From: Stieleria mannarensis
GTDB lineage: Bacteria; Planctomycetota; Planctomycetia; Pirellulales; Pirellulaceae
Length of the DNA stretch: 62,401 nt
Assembly (NCBI RefSeq): GCF_014154935.1
Contig: NZ_JACEHH010000053.1
Coordinates: 1-62,401 of the forward strand
Direction: 5' to 3'
Shown here: positions 44,184 to 52,848 of the stretch, in pieces
How positions within the stretch are numbered: the first letter of the stretch is position 1
How the letters are laid out: each line of letters opens with the position of its first letter
Made by a program: the position numbers and the translations under genes
Notes under the pieces: generated by a model
The model's database searches: none
Seen by the model: only the letters and a program-made list of their open reading frames with translations
What the model was told of the DNA's origin: nothing

Positions 44184-44260
44184 GTAGCGGAAGCCGCCAA
44201 GGCTTTCGACTCGCAGCAGTCGACAAGGGAAAAGCCGAAATTCTTGGCGAATTCCGCTAC
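44184..44260. repeat. Dispersed palindromic repeat GTAGCGGAAGCC, copy B
   Basis: It begins 18 bp after the secretin stop. The ends are GTAGCGGAAGCCGCCAAGG and GGCGAATTCCGCTAC, with internal CTTTCGA and CCGAAATTCTT. It matches copy A at 11556-11636 in ends and middle but differs in the loop. The arms could form a terminator-like hairpin for the secretion operon. Confidence 0.8.
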
Positions 44261-44427
44261 CACATATGACCCTTGCCGGGTCTAGGGACAAAGTCTCGTA
44301 GTTCGCCGCCGCTTGGTTTTCGGCTGGGCTGGACCGTCGCCGTCCTCTCCGAGGTCGGCGCGGGGCAAAGCGTCCCCTTTTCACGCACGTCGAGTTCGGA
44401 GAACACGGCGACTCTTGGAACAAAGTA

Positions 44428-45888
44428 CTAGGGGTGCGTCAGCACCGGGCAGACGTCGAACCACTCGCGGTGGTGTTGGGCGGCCATCCACTCGTTTGCT
44501 TCCGGCGGTCCCCACAATCCGGGCTGGTATTGGAACAACTCCGGTGCGGCGGGGCTTCGCCAAGCGGCTAGGATGGGGTCGATGATGCCCCACGCCAATT
44601 CGACTTCATCACTGCGGGCGAACAGGCTGGCATCACCCAGGACGGCGTCCAACAGCAATCGCTGATAGGCGTCCGGCATGTCGCCTTTGGAAGATTGGTT
44701 GAAATCGAAGTCCAACGTGCTGGTCCGCGTCTTCATTTCGCTCTCCGGCACTTTGGACTCGAAGTGCAGTTGAATCCCTTCGGCCGGCTGGATCTGCACG
44801 ACCAACCGGTTGCCGACCGGGCTACGTGTCTTGTGGCCGAAAAGAATATGGGGCACGTGTCGGAACTGGATCACAATTTGTGTCGTCCGGCAGGACATGC
44901 CTTTGCCGCTGCGCAGATAGAACGGAACGCCTTTCCAACGCCAGTTGTCACAATACAGTTTCAGCGCCGCATAGGTTTCCGTCTGGCTGTCGGCCGGCAC
45001 GCCCTCTTCTTTCAGATACCCTTCATACTGGCCGCGCACGGTGTTGGAGGCGAAATCCGCACCAGTCATTTTGCGAACACTGTGAAGCACCTTGACTTTT
45101 TCGTCACGCACCAGCGCGGCGTCGTACTTCGCCGGCGGCTCCATCGCCGTGATCATCATCAATTGCAGGATATGGTTCTGAAACATATCCCGCAGGATGC
45201 CGGCGTTGTCGTAGTAGCCGGCGCGTCGCCCAATGATCACTTCCTCGGCGACGGTGATCTGGACGTGATCGACATAGTTGCGATTCCAGATCGGTTCAAA
45301 GATCGAGTTGGCGAACCGCAGGGCAAAAATGTTCTGAACCGTTTCCTTGCCCAGGTAGTGGTCGATCCGATAGATCTGGTCTTCGCGAAACACCTTGTGG
45401 ATCGAATCGTTCAGTGCGTGTGCGGTCGCCAGGTCGGTGCCGAAGGGTTTTTCGATGATCACCCGTCGGAAGCCGTCGCTATCGTCAGCCAACCCGGCGG
45501 CGCCGAGTTGCCGAATCGCCTCTTCGTACAACTGAGGCATCGTCGACAGGTAGTACAACCGTCCCGACGGTTCTCCCTGTTCGATTTCGTCCAAGAACTT
45601 GGCCAAGGCGTTGAAGTCGTCGGCGTCCTTGATGTCGCCCGGCTGGTAGTAGACGTGCTGAGAGAATTCGTCCCAGGTCTCGCCGTCGAACAGCTTGCCG
45701 GCAAACTTTGCGACCGACTCACGGAGTGAATCGCGAAACTGTTGATTTTCAAACCGCGAGCGTGAGACGCCGACGATTCGGACCACGTCGTCCAACTTGT
45801 TCTTCTTGAACAAGCTGTACAGTGCGGGGATCAGTTTGCGACTGGTCAGGTCGCCCGAGGCACCAAAAATGACGATCGTGTGAGCCAT
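44428..45888 (-). CDS. zwf: Glucose-6-phosphate 1-dehydrogenase
   Basis: A 486-residue enzyme that oxidises glucose 6-phosphate to 6-phosphogluconolactone with NAD(P)+, the entry to the oxidative pentose phosphate pathway. The nucleotide loop GASGDLTSRKL is at residues 9-19, the EKPFG motif follows, and the active-site signature RIDHYLGKE has the catalytic lysine and histidine region. The C-terminal half has PFYLRSGKGMSCRTTQIVI. The length is standard. It is a single gene; opcA, pgl and gnd are not adjacent. Confidence 0.97.
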   Translation of the reverse strand: MAHTIVIFGASGDLTSRKLIPALYSLFKKNKLDDVVRIVGVSRSRFENQQFRDSLRESVAKFAGKLFDGETWDEFSQHVYYQPGDIKDADDFNALAKFLDEIEQGEPSGRLYYLSTMPQLYEEAIRQLGAAGLADDSDGFRRVIIEKPFGTDLATAHALNDSIHKVFREDQIYRIDHYLGKETVQNIFALRFANSIFEPIWNRNYVDHVQITVAEEVIIGRRAGYYDNAGILRDMFQNHILQLMMITAMEPPAKYDAALVRDEKVKVLHSVRKMTGADFASNTVRGQYEGYLKEEGVPADSQTETYAALKLYCDNWRWKGVPFYLRSGKGMSCRTTQIVIQFRHVPHILFGHKTRSPVGNRLVVQIQPAEGIQLHFESKVPESEMKTRTSTLDFDFNQSSKGDMPDAYQRLLLDAVLGDASLFARSDEVELAWGIIDPILAAWRSPAAPELFQYQPGLWGPPEANEWMAAQHHREWFDVCPVLTHP

Positions 45889-46045
45889 GGCAAAGGCAAG
45901 TGCAGCGCGGAGAGGATGGGGGTCGCGACGCCAGAGCGTTCACCGGAAGGGTAGCCCGCGGTGTATTTCCCTGCCAGGGGACTGGTTTCTGTACCATGGC
46001 CCTTCCGGGCCGACGCCAATCACCACGGGACGATGTCCCTTGCGG

Positions 46046-46105
46046 GCCGTCGCGGTGAAAACTGCGCCGTCGCGGTGAAGACTGCGCCGTCGCGGTGAAA
46101 ACTGC
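46046..46105. repeat. 20-bp tandem repeat, three units
   Basis: GCCGTCGCGGTGAAAACTGC occurs three times in direct succession, the second with AAG for AAA. It lies in the gap between zwf and bcp, about 160 bp upstream of the zwf start. A regulatory role for zwf is possible but not supported by anything else. Confidence 0.85.
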
Positions 46106-46179
46106 CTCGACCACCGCCCGGAAGCGCCGTCGTACAGGGATGAGCTGTTGTGGTGGCTCCGATGGCGAACCAGACCGCC

Positions 46180-46650
46180 TTACAGAGCTGCTAGGGCGTC
46201 GATTACCTGTTGGTCGTGGCCGTCGACCTTCACGCGTTTCCAGACCTTGACGACCTTGCCGTCGGCGTCGATCAGATACGTGCTGCGCTGGATCCCCATC
46301 GATTTTTTGCCGTACATGTTCTTTTCGCGCCATGCCCCATATTTTTCCAGCATCGTGTGCTTTTCGTCGACCAACAGCGGGAAGGGCAGCGAATACTTGT
46401 CGCGGAATTTGGCGTGGCTTTCGGCCGAGTCGGCACTGACGCCAAACAGCTGCGCCCCCAGTTCTTTCATTTCGTCGTAGCGGTCGCGAAACGCGCAAGC
46501 CTCCTTGGTGCAACCGGGCGTGTCATCGCGGGGGTAAAAGTACAGCACGACGGGGCCGCCTTTGAGATCGCTCAGCTTGACCTTGTTGCCCTGGTCGTCT
46601 TTCAGGGTGAATGCGGGTGCCTTGGTACCGGGTTCCAGCCAATCAGCCAT
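46180..46650 (-). CDS. bcp: Thioredoxin-dependent peroxiredoxin of the BCP type
   Basis: A 156-residue peroxiredoxin that reduces hydroperoxides. The core motif [15 protein letters not shown] carries the peroxidatic cysteine and, five residues on, the second cysteine typical of two-cysteine BCP enzymes. [11 protein letters not shown] and [18 protein letters not shown] are also characteristic, with the C-terminal [11 protein letters not shown] strand. The ATG at 46650 is preceded by TGAGGA; a TTG codon just before it is rejected. It is probably monocistronic. Confidence 0.95.
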   Translation of the reverse strand: MADWLEPGTKAPAFTLKDDQGNKVKLSDLKGGPVVLYFYPRDDTPGCTKEACAFRDRYDEMKELGAQLFGVSADSAESHAKFRDKYSLPFPLLVDEKHTMLEKYGAWREKNMYGKKSMGIQRSTYLIDADGKVVKVWKRVKVDGHDQQVIDALAAL

Positions 46651-47086
46651 CAAAGAAATCCTCAGGGGAAAAGGTCACAAACGATCACGTCGGTTCGTCG
46701 CTGCCAGCGGGAAGCGTCCGCGAGCGGCGTGTCGGGAATCCTATCATCGGCCACTGGCGCACGCCACGTGCTGGCATCCAAAATGCCAGCGGGAAGCGTG
46801 AGCGAGCGGCCTGTGGGGGCTACCCCGGTTCCGGCGTGGGCCACTCGCTCACGCGTCGTGCTGGCGTCTGCAACCCAATGCCAGCGGGAAGCGTGAGCGA
46901 GCGGCCGGGCATCCTCCAGCCGGGCACGCTCCAGCCGGCACGCCCCCCATCATTCTGGTTCGTATCATTCTGCCATCCCTCCGCTGCCTCCAACCGGCTT
47001 CCCAACACACGGGGCGTCTCTCATCGTTTTGCCCCCATCGTTTTGCCCCTCCCCTCTCGCCGCCTCACTCCGCTCAAAACCAACAA
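46651..47086. repeat. Intergenic region with CCAGCGGGAAGCG repeats
   Basis: Upstream of bcp there are three copies of the ATGCCAGCGGGAAGCG element, at about 46703, 46783 and 46879. The middle copy is complete: left arm ATGCCAGCGGGAAGCGTGAG, then about 40 bp, then right arm CACTCGCTCACGCGTCGTG ending CTGGC at 46865. The left arms at 46703 and 46879 lack a partner. The same element occurs at 52463, 55908 and 61622. No gene is seen. Confidence 0.8.
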
Positions 47087-47124
47087 AAAAAGCCCCGATG
47101 GCTTTCGCAAACCATCGGGGCTTT
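47085..47124 (-). terminator. Terminator after the cysteine-repeat protein gene
   Basis: A 13-bp stem AAAGCCCCGATGG/CCATCGGGGCTTT closes a 10-nt loop. Read on the - strand it ends in seven T residues, so it serves the gene that stops at 47296, about 170 bp away. Confidence 0.85.
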
Positions 47125-47295
47125 CGAGATATTCGCTTCGAAATCGGAATCGGCTCGGAGCGTTGCACAGCGGACTCGGTTGACTCGCCAGGGAGAAGAT
47201 GCGAGTCGTTTCCTAGTCAGCCGGTTGGAGCAGGGTGCTTGGCGGGAACTCCTTGAGGAATGTCGTCCCGATCCTCGGCATCTCTCAGTTCAGTC

Positions 47296-47907
47296 TCAGT
47301 TGCATCCGCAAGGAGCAGCGACTTCGCATCCGCAAGCCGGCTCGATGATTTCGCAACCGCAAGTCGGCTCAGCGGCACAACCGGAGTCGCATCCGCAGCA
47401 GCTCTTCTTGCTGAACAGCTTCTTCAGCAGGCCGAAGTGGCTTTTCTTGGGGGCACAGCAGCTGTCGCAAGCGGGGACTTCGCAACCGCACGTCGGGGCA
47501 GCGACTTCGCATCCGCAAGCCGGTTCAGCGGCACATCCGCAAGGAGCAGCAACTTCGCAACCGCAAGCCGGCTCGACGTCGCAGCATCCGGCGTCGCATC
47601 CGCATCCGCGGTGCTTGCCGAACAGTTTGGCGAGCAGGCCGCCACGCGGTGCACAGCCGCTGTCGCAGCCGCAGGGATCAACGACTTCGCAGCCACACAT
47701 CGGCTCGGCAGCACATCCACACGGAACGGCCACTTCACATCCGCAGGCAGGCTCGCAAGCGACTTCGCAGCCACAAGCGGGTTCTGCACAGCAGCTGTCA
47801 CAGCTGCTCTTACAAAGTTTGTCCAACAGGCCAAACGCGCTTGCGTTTGACGAAGTGCTTGCGACCAGAGCGACGGCCAACAAAGCAGGAACGATTACAC
47901 GACGCAT
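47296..47907 (-). CDS. Secreted cysteine-rich CGCE-repeat protein
   Basis: A 203-residue exported protein. The signal peptide (MRRVIVPALLAVALVASTSS, cleaved near NASA) is followed by a chain of short units of the type ACGCEVA, PCGCAAEP and CDSCCAP, separated by two basic segments (GGLLAKLFGKHRG and HFGLLKKLFSKKS). About one residue in five is cysteine, mostly as C-G-C or C-C pairs. Such proteins are seen in planctomycetes; metal binding or disulfide cross-linking in the cell wall is plausible, but no function is known to me. The start has GGAG upstream. The repeat-rich DNA gives long open frames on the other strand, which I reject. Confidence 0.85.
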   Translation of the reverse strand: MRRVIVPALLAVALVASTSSNASAFGLLDKLCKSSCDSCCAEPACGCEVACEPACGCEVAVPCGCAAEPMCGCEVVDPCGCDSGCAPRGGLLAKLFGKHRGCGCDAGCCDVEPACGCEVAAPCGCAAEPACGCEVAAPTCGCEVPACDSCCAPKKSHFGLLKKLFSKKSCCGCDSGCAAEPTCGCEIIEPACGCEVAAPCGCN

Positions 47908-48790
47908 CGTGATTCTCCATGAATTAGATTTGGAAGGGTCTTGCCAGCGCTTCGGCTGCTGAATCGGTGGTGGTGGTGACCCGTGCCGGTGAGCACTTGC
48001 CAGATCGTGTCTTGCTATTTCGATCATCACTCGCCGACACTACCGTTTGGTTTTGCAGCGTTTGCTTCACGAGTCCCTCGGATCATTGATCCGTGGTCTT
48101 TCGTGCAGAAATGGCTATCGTCCTGCCGGCATCGCCTTCCCTTGTTTTCCTGACAGAATTGCCCACCAAGCACTCCCCGGCGGTCACGTCACAACGGCTC
48201 GCCCGGACGTTCCGGATATGACAGTTTCAACGGGCCCCTGTAGGACCGACTGAATGATCGGCGAGAGTAGGAACACGCCCGGGGCATCGACGCCAGGAGA
48301 GAGAGAACCTCCCTTGGGGACTTTGTTTGCCCAGAAGGCTGTTTCAATATCTGCAGAATTCTTCCGCAGCACTTGCCCAAAGGGCATACACATCCATAGC
48401 CTGGGGTCAGGGAACGAGCGCAGCGAAGTGACCGCAACCCCAGGAAAGAAAGCCCATCTTCTCCCCCCCTTTCGATCGGCCGGCGGCTTTGCCGCCGGCC
48501 GATCGAAAGGGGGGAGGTTTCTTGGTGTGCGTGGACCTGGGGTTACGCCCGGATTCGCTGGGGCTCATCCGGTCTCACCCCAGGCTAAGATGTAGATCGC
48601 CGTTGGCGAACGAAGCGTAGTGATCTTTGATGACACGCGGAACAAGAGCAACTGAATCCATCAACAATACAGTCGAGCGTAGCGCGGGCAGGGGCGCCCC
48701 TTCGATCAGCCGTCTGCGCCAGCCTGTGGACATTTCATCATTCTGCCCCGAATCATTCTGCCATCCCTCTGCGGACTCCCGCCAACGCAA
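47908..48790. other. 880-bp intergenic region with a nested palindromic element
   Basis: No gene was recognised. The main feature is the palindromic element listed at 48398-48590. The first 400 bp upstream of the cysteine-repeat gene probably hold its promoter, and no clear -35/-10 pair was seen. Confidence 0.5.
48398..48590. repeat. Nested inverted-repeat element with 24-bp central hairpin
   Basis: Three nested inverted repeats share one centre. The outer arms are TAGCCTGGGGT and ACCCCAGGCTA. The middle arms are CAACCCCAGG and CCTGGGGTT. The centre is a perfect 24-bp stem at 48464-48487 and 48491-48514 (core TTTCGATCGGCCGGCGGC) around a 3-nt TTT loop. It contains no open frame and looks like a small mobile or structural element rather than a terminator. 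Confidence 0.8.
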
Positions 48791-49000
48791 TCAGACGTCG
48801 CGACCGGTTAGCGACATCAGCCACATCAACAGCGCGGCCAGAGTCAAGATCGTGATCAACGCTCCCAACGACAGTCGCTTACGAACCGGCGTCGCGTCGG
48901 GGATTTCGCGCGTTTGACCGCACCAGGGGCACTCGGTGACGCGGGCGTGGATCCGTGCGTTACAATTCAGGCATTCTTCAATCGCTTGCTTCGTCGTCAC
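48791..49000 (-). CDS. Small zinc-ribbon membrane protein
   Basis: A 69-residue protein. CLNC and CPWCG, 14 residues apart, form a rubredoxin-like zinc ribbon (residues 10-28), followed by a C-terminal membrane helix (LGALITILTLAALLMWLMSL). GTG at 49000 gives this compact form; the frame also allows 49048. It is divergent from the radical-SAM gene, whose proposed start is 56 bp away, so the two may share a control region. Confidence 0.65.
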   Translation of the reverse strand: MTTKQAIEECLNCNARIHARVTECPWCGQTREIPDATPVRKRLSLGALITILTLAALLMWLMSLTGRDV

Positions 49001-49055
49001 CCGTTCGCCTCGCCGCCTGTTTGTTTTTCCACACGCCCGCCTTTTCACAAGCCGC

Positions 49056-49928
49056 TTGTCCGCAGTCCTCGATCCCAGCCGTCCCTACGCCTTTTTAAAC
49101 GAGCGCGAACCGGCGCGCGACGTTCACGGTCAGCGATCGATCGCCACGGTCGCGACCGTCTTTTTGACCGCCAGCCGATGTCCGGTCGGTTGCTCGATGT
49201 GTGATCTGCATCGAAACACGTTGCCCGGGCCGTCACAGCCCGGCGCGATTCCCGATCAAATTCGCCACGCCCAGACTCGACTGGAATCGTCCAATTGGAT
49301 CAAGTTGTACAACAGCGGCAATTTCTTCGATCCCTCCAGTATACCGCCGCAGGACTACGCACAAATCGGACAACTTTGCGCCGGCTTCGACCGTGTGATC
49401 ATCGAAAACCACCCTCGATTCGGCGCTCGGCGTCATGAAGCTTTTCGTGATCTTGTTTCCGGCACGCTTGAAGTCGCGGTGGGATTGGAAACCGTCCAGC
49501 CCAGGATCTTGAATCGATTGCGAAAGCAGATGTCACGCGATGATTTCGATCGCTACGCGTCGTTCTTACGCTTGCGCCAGATCGATCTCCGCGTGTTTCT
49601 GATCGTCGGCGCACCACAGCTGTCGGTGAAAGAATCACTCCGTTGGGCACGGCTGTCGGTCCGTCATGCGATCCAATCGGGCGCGCGTCACATCAGCTTG
49701 ATTCCGGCGCGATCCGGTCATGGATGGAACGGCATGGCGGATTCCTTGCCAAAGATAGAACTGGAGCACCTGGCCGATTTGTACGATGAATCGCTGGCGG
49801 ATCTAGGAACGACCGCATGTCTGTCGGTCGATCTGTGGGACGTCGACCGAGACCGATTGAGTGAGCCACGACGCCGAATGCTAGATCGGTTCCAATCCGC
49901 CATCCTTGATCAGAAAGCGAGTCGGTGA
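49056..49928 (+). CDS. Radical-SAM-like protein (RaSEA/Elp3-like)
   Basis: A 290-residue protein. The cluster motif CPVGCSMC has the CxxxCxxC spacing for a 4Fe-4S cluster that cleaves S-adenosylmethionine. LYNSGNFFDPSSIPPQDYAQ and the VIIENHPRF strand recall the archaeosine-synthase-associated RaSEA/Elp3-like subgroup. The barrel continues with LEVAVGLETVQPRILNRLRK. The TTG at 49056 is proposed, since the longer frame from 48936 overlaps the divergent gene. The stop overlaps the next start (TGATG), so it is translationally coupled to the flavin enzyme. The substrate is unknown. Confidence 0.82.
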   Translation: MSAVLDPSRPYAFLNEREPARDVHGQRSIATVATVFLTASRCPVGCSMCDLHRNTLPGPSQPGAIPDQIRHAQTRLESSNWIKLYNSGNFFDPSSIPPQDYAQIGQLCAGFDRVIIENHPRFGARRHEAFRDLVSGTLEVAVGLETVQPRILNRLRKQMSRDDFDRYASFLRLRQIDLRVFLIVGAPQLSVKESLRWARLSVRHAIQSGARHISLIPARSGHGWNGMADSLPKIELEHLADLYDESLADLGTTACLSVDLWDVDRDRLSEPRRRMLDRFQSAILDQKASR

Positions 49929-51391
49929 TGGAGGGACGATTCGATGTGGCCATCATCGGTTCGGGGTTCTCCGGTTCGATTCTGGCCCGAATCCTGGCGT
50001 CCCGCGGCCGACGCGTGGCCCTGCTGGATGCCGCGACCCATCCAAGATTCGCGATCGGAGAATCTTCGACGCCGATCGCCGACTTGTTGCTCCGGCGTCT
50101 TGGCCAGTGTTACGGTTTTCCGGATTTGGAAACTCTTTCCGCCTACGGAAACTGGCGACAATCGTTTCCCGAGTTGGCGTGTGGGATGAAGCGAGGCTTC
50201 AGCTACTTCGATCACCGAACTGGGAGCGTTGAATCCTATCGGGGCGAACGTTCGATGATCGTTGCGGCCAGCCCCAGCGATTCCAAGAGCGACACGCATT
50301 GGTATCGCAGCGAGGTCGATGCGTACTTGTTTGGCAAAGCGGTCGAAGCCGGAGCGGTCGCGCAGGAGGGCGTCGCCGTGACGGCGCTGGATCTGTCCGC
50401 GGTGGGAGACGCACGCATCGGGTTCGCCTCGGGGGACGACATCGCCGCCGCGATGGTGGTCGATGCGTCTGGACAGGCCGCGGTGTCGGCGCGATTGCTG
50501 GGCGTCGCTCCGTTGACGGCGCGTCTGCGGACAAGAACCTGTGCGGCGTTCGCTCATTTTCGTGGCGTCGATTCCTATGCGAATTTGTTCAACTCAATTC
50601 ATGGCGACCAGCGAGCCTGGGATCCCTTTGATGCTGATGCCGCAGCCCAACACCATTTGATCGACCAGGGTTGGGTGTGGATGCTGCGATTGAACAACGG
50701 CATCACCAGCGTCGGCATCACCTCGCCGATCCCCGCCGATACATCGACCAGTCGCAACACCGTTGATCAAGCCGTCCAGATTTTGGAAAACCGTTTCCGT
50801 GGTTACCCGACGCTGCATCAAATCATGCGAGACAGCGAGATCGTGGCGCCGGATTCGGAGATCCGTTCCATCGGCCGTGTGCAACGCTTGTACGACCCCG
50901 TCATCGCAGAGAATTGTGTGATGATGCCGACGACGGCGGTTGCGATCGATCCGCTGCACAGCACCGGGATCGCCCATGCACTGGCCGGCGTGGGACGATT
51001 GGCCGACGTTCTTCTCACGCCGGAACGTGGCGGGTTTGTCCATCGTTACCGCGAGTCGATTCTTGCCGAGGCGATGCATTTGGACCAGATGGTCGCGATG
51101 GGCTATCGAGCGATGCCCTCGTTTCGGCGATTCGCCGCTTCCTGTATGGTCTACTTTGCCGCCGCCATCGCCTGTGAAGAACGGATCGGTGGTGGTGAAG
51201 AGCCGAGCAAACTGTGGCAAGCCGACGATCAGCGATTTGTCGCGGCGGTCGGTCGCTGTGCCGAATTGGTCGGTTCTGACGCGGATGACAATGAAGTGGT
51301 GCGCCGAATGCGAGAGCTGATCCAACCTTGGAATACGGCGGGGTTGTTTGACGGCGCAGGCAATCGGTACGCCTATACGGCGACAAAGTAG
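49928..51391 (+). CDS. FAD-dependent monooxygenase/halogenase-like protein
   Basis: A 487-residue flavoprotein. The dinucleotide fold is at the start (DVAIIGSGFSGSILARILAS, residues 5-24), followed by RFAIGESSTPIADLLLRRLG, which matches the GES segment of flavin-dependent halogenases and geranylgeranyl-reductase-like enzymes. DQGWVWMLRLNNGITSVGIT resembles the GWxWxIP halogenase motif, but IP is not kept. A second nucleotide-binding block is PTTAVAIDPLHSTGIAHALA. The ATG overlaps the upstream stop. Together with the radical-SAM gene this is a two-gene unit, perhaps modifying a lipid or cofactor. The exact reaction cannot be given. Confidence 0.8.
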   Translation: MEGRFDVAIIGSGFSGSILARILASRGRRVALLDAATHPRFAIGESSTPIADLLLRRLGQCYGFPDLETLSAYGNWRQSFPELACGMKRGFSYFDHRTGSVESYRGERSMIVAASPSDSKSDTHWYRSEVDAYLFGKAVEAGAVAQEGVAVTALDLSAVGDARIGFASGDDIAAAMVVDASGQAAVSARLLGVAPLTARLRTRTCAAFAHFRGVDSYANLFNSIHGDQRAWDPFDADAAAQHHLIDQGWVWMLRLNNGITSVGITSPIPADTSTSRNTVDQAVQILENRFRGYPTLHQIMRDSEIVAPDSEIRSIGRVQRLYDPVIAENCVMMPTTAVAIDPLHSTGIAHALAGVGRLADVLLTPERGGFVHRYRESILAEAMHLDQMVAMGYRAMPSFRRFAASCMVYFAAAIACEERIGGGEEPSKLWQADDQRFVAAVGRCAELVGSDADDNEVVRRMRELIQPWNTAGLFDGAGNRYAYTATK

Positions 51392-51436
51392 GTTTGGGGG
51401 AGAGGGCAGAAAAATGAACGAGAGTAAGACAAGAAA

Positions 51437-52453
51437 ATGTCGGATAACCTGAAACCTGAAATGAAACCTCCGAAGGTCTTGTTAACGCGGCGACTTCCGC
51501 CCGATTCGATGGAACGGTTGGGGGCGGAGACGCATCTTTGTCACGGCGACTTGGATCGTGCGCTGACGCGAGAGGAATTGATCGAAGGCGTGCGTGACGT
51601 CGACGGGCTGATTTGTGTGTTGACCGATCGGATTGATGCGGACGTTTTGGATGCCGCTGGGAATCTGAAGGTCGTGTCGAACTACGCGGTCGGCTACAAC
51701 AACATCGACATCGATGCCGCGAACCGGCGAAATGTTGCGGTCACGAACACGCCGGGAGTGTTGACCGATTGCACCGCCGACATGGCGTGGGCGCTGTTGA
51801 TGGCGTCGGCCCGGCGGGTCACCGAAGGAGACCACTTGGTTCGTTCCGGTCAGTGGACCGGCTGGGATCCGTTGCAAATGCTCGGCGCCGAAGTGACCGG
51901 AGCAACGATCGGGATGGTCGGATTTGGACGGATTGCCAAGGCGATGGCCAAGCGGGCGCTGGCGTTTGACATGCGCGTCCGCTACTGGAATCGCACCCGA
52001 CTGTCGGCCGCCGAAGAACGTGAGCTCGGCGTGGAATACCGGACACTGGATGACTTGTTGGGCGAGTCGGATTTCGTATCTGTCCACGTCGCGCTTTCCG
52101 ACCAGACCAAGCATCTGATCGCGAAGCCGCAGTTGGAACGGATGAAGTCGACGGCCACGTTGATCAACACGGCGCGTGGCGCGGTGGTCGATGAAGCGGC
52201 GTTGGTCGAGGCGCTCCGCGAAGGGAAAATCGCACGGGCCGGGCTGGATGTTTTTGAGCACGAGCCGAAGGTGCATCCCGAATTGATGCAGTTGCCCAAT
52301 GTGGTGCTCGCCCCCCACCTGGGCAGCGCCACCGTCCAGACCCGCACGCGGATGGGCGAATTGGCGATCGAAAACTGCCTGGCCGCCTGCCGCGGCGAGC
52401 GACCACCCCATCTGGTCAACCCGGACTGGACACCCCGCCAGCCCGGCGAGTGA
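51437..52453 (+). CDS. D-2-hydroxyacid dehydrogenase (D-glycerate dehydrogenase/glyoxylate reductase type)
   Basis: A 338-residue NAD(P)-dependent dehydrogenase. The nucleotide-binding loop is in [20 protein letters not shown]. The catalytic arginine is in [10 protein letters not shown], the glutamate in [13 protein letters not shown] and the histidine in [13 protein letters not shown]. The family interconverts glyoxylate or hydroxypyruvate with glycolate or D-glycerate. The N-terminus [20 protein letters not shown] carries a short extra leader. It is 45 bp after the flavoprotein gene on the same strand, and a functional link is not evident. Confidence 0.93.
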   Translation: MSDNLKPEMKPPKVLLTRRLPPDSMERLGAETHLCHGDLDRALTREELIEGVRDVDGLICVLTDRIDADVLDAAGNLKVVSNYAVGYNNIDIDAANRRNVAVTNTPGVLTDCTADMAWALLMASARRVTEGDHLVRSGQWTGWDPLQMLGAEVTGATIGMVGFGRIAKAMAKRALAFDMRVRYWNRTRLSAAEERELGVEYRTLDDLLGESDFVSVHVALSDQTKHLIAKPQLERMKSTATLINTARGAVVDEAALVEALREGKIARAGLDVFEHEPKVHPELMQLPNVVLAPHLGSATVQTRTRMGELAIENCLAACRGERPPHLVNPDWTPRQPGE

Positions 52454-52462
52454 GCAAAGAAA

Positions 52463-52490
52463 ATGCCAGCGGCAAGCGTCAGCGAGCGGC
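52463..52490. repeat. CCAGCGGGAAGCG element, single arm
   Basis: ATGCCAGCGGCAAGCGTCAG followed by CGAGCGGCC lies 9 bp after the dehydrogenase stop. It matches the left arm of the element complete at 46783-46865, 55908-55993 and 61622-61706. The right arm is missing here and the heptamer array begins about 10 bp on, as if the array had replaced it. Confidence 0.75.
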
Positions 52491-52498
52491 CCACGGGT

Positions 52499-52663
52499 TC
52501 TCCCAGCTCCCAACTTCCAGCTCCCAGCTCCCAGCTCCCAGCTCCCAACTCCCAGCTCCCAGCTCCCAGCTCCCAACTCCCAACTCCCAGCTCCCAACTC
52601 CCAACTCCCAACTCCCAACTCCCAACTCCCAACTCCCAACTCCCAACTCCCAACTCCCAACTC
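52499..52663. repeat. Tandem heptanucleotide array 3 (CCCAACT/CCCAGCT), G-rich on - strand
   Basis: About 23 units of CTCCCAG and CTCCCAA, in the same orientation as array 2 and opposite to array 1. G-runs of three with 4-nt spacers lie on the - strand. The left part is CCCAGCT-rich and the right part is uniform CCCAACT. It sits between the dehydrogenase and the large kinase gene; the long frames across it are artefacts of the 7-bp unit. Confidence 0.94.
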
Positions 52664-52848
52664 ACGCGCGACCGGCGCATCCGGCACAGCACGCCCGCTC
52701 CCAGCCCTTGCAGGCCCCGATTTCGTTGACCGATTCCGGGTCCACGAGTAGGATTCGAGCTAGGCCGGTGCGAGCAGAATGACGGATTTTCTTGGGTGCG
52801 GGCCAGTTACGCGTCAACTTGATGGGCGTGCTCTTCAACTCTCTGGCG

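Noticed and set aside
47180..47962. Open frames on the + strand opposite the cysteine-repeat gene
   Set aside because: They mirror the repeat units; the - strand frame has a signal peptide, ribosome site and terminator.
49928..51391. Calling the flavoprotein a tryptophan halogenase
   Set aside because: The GWxWxIP motif is only partly kept, and I could not locate the catalytic lysine.
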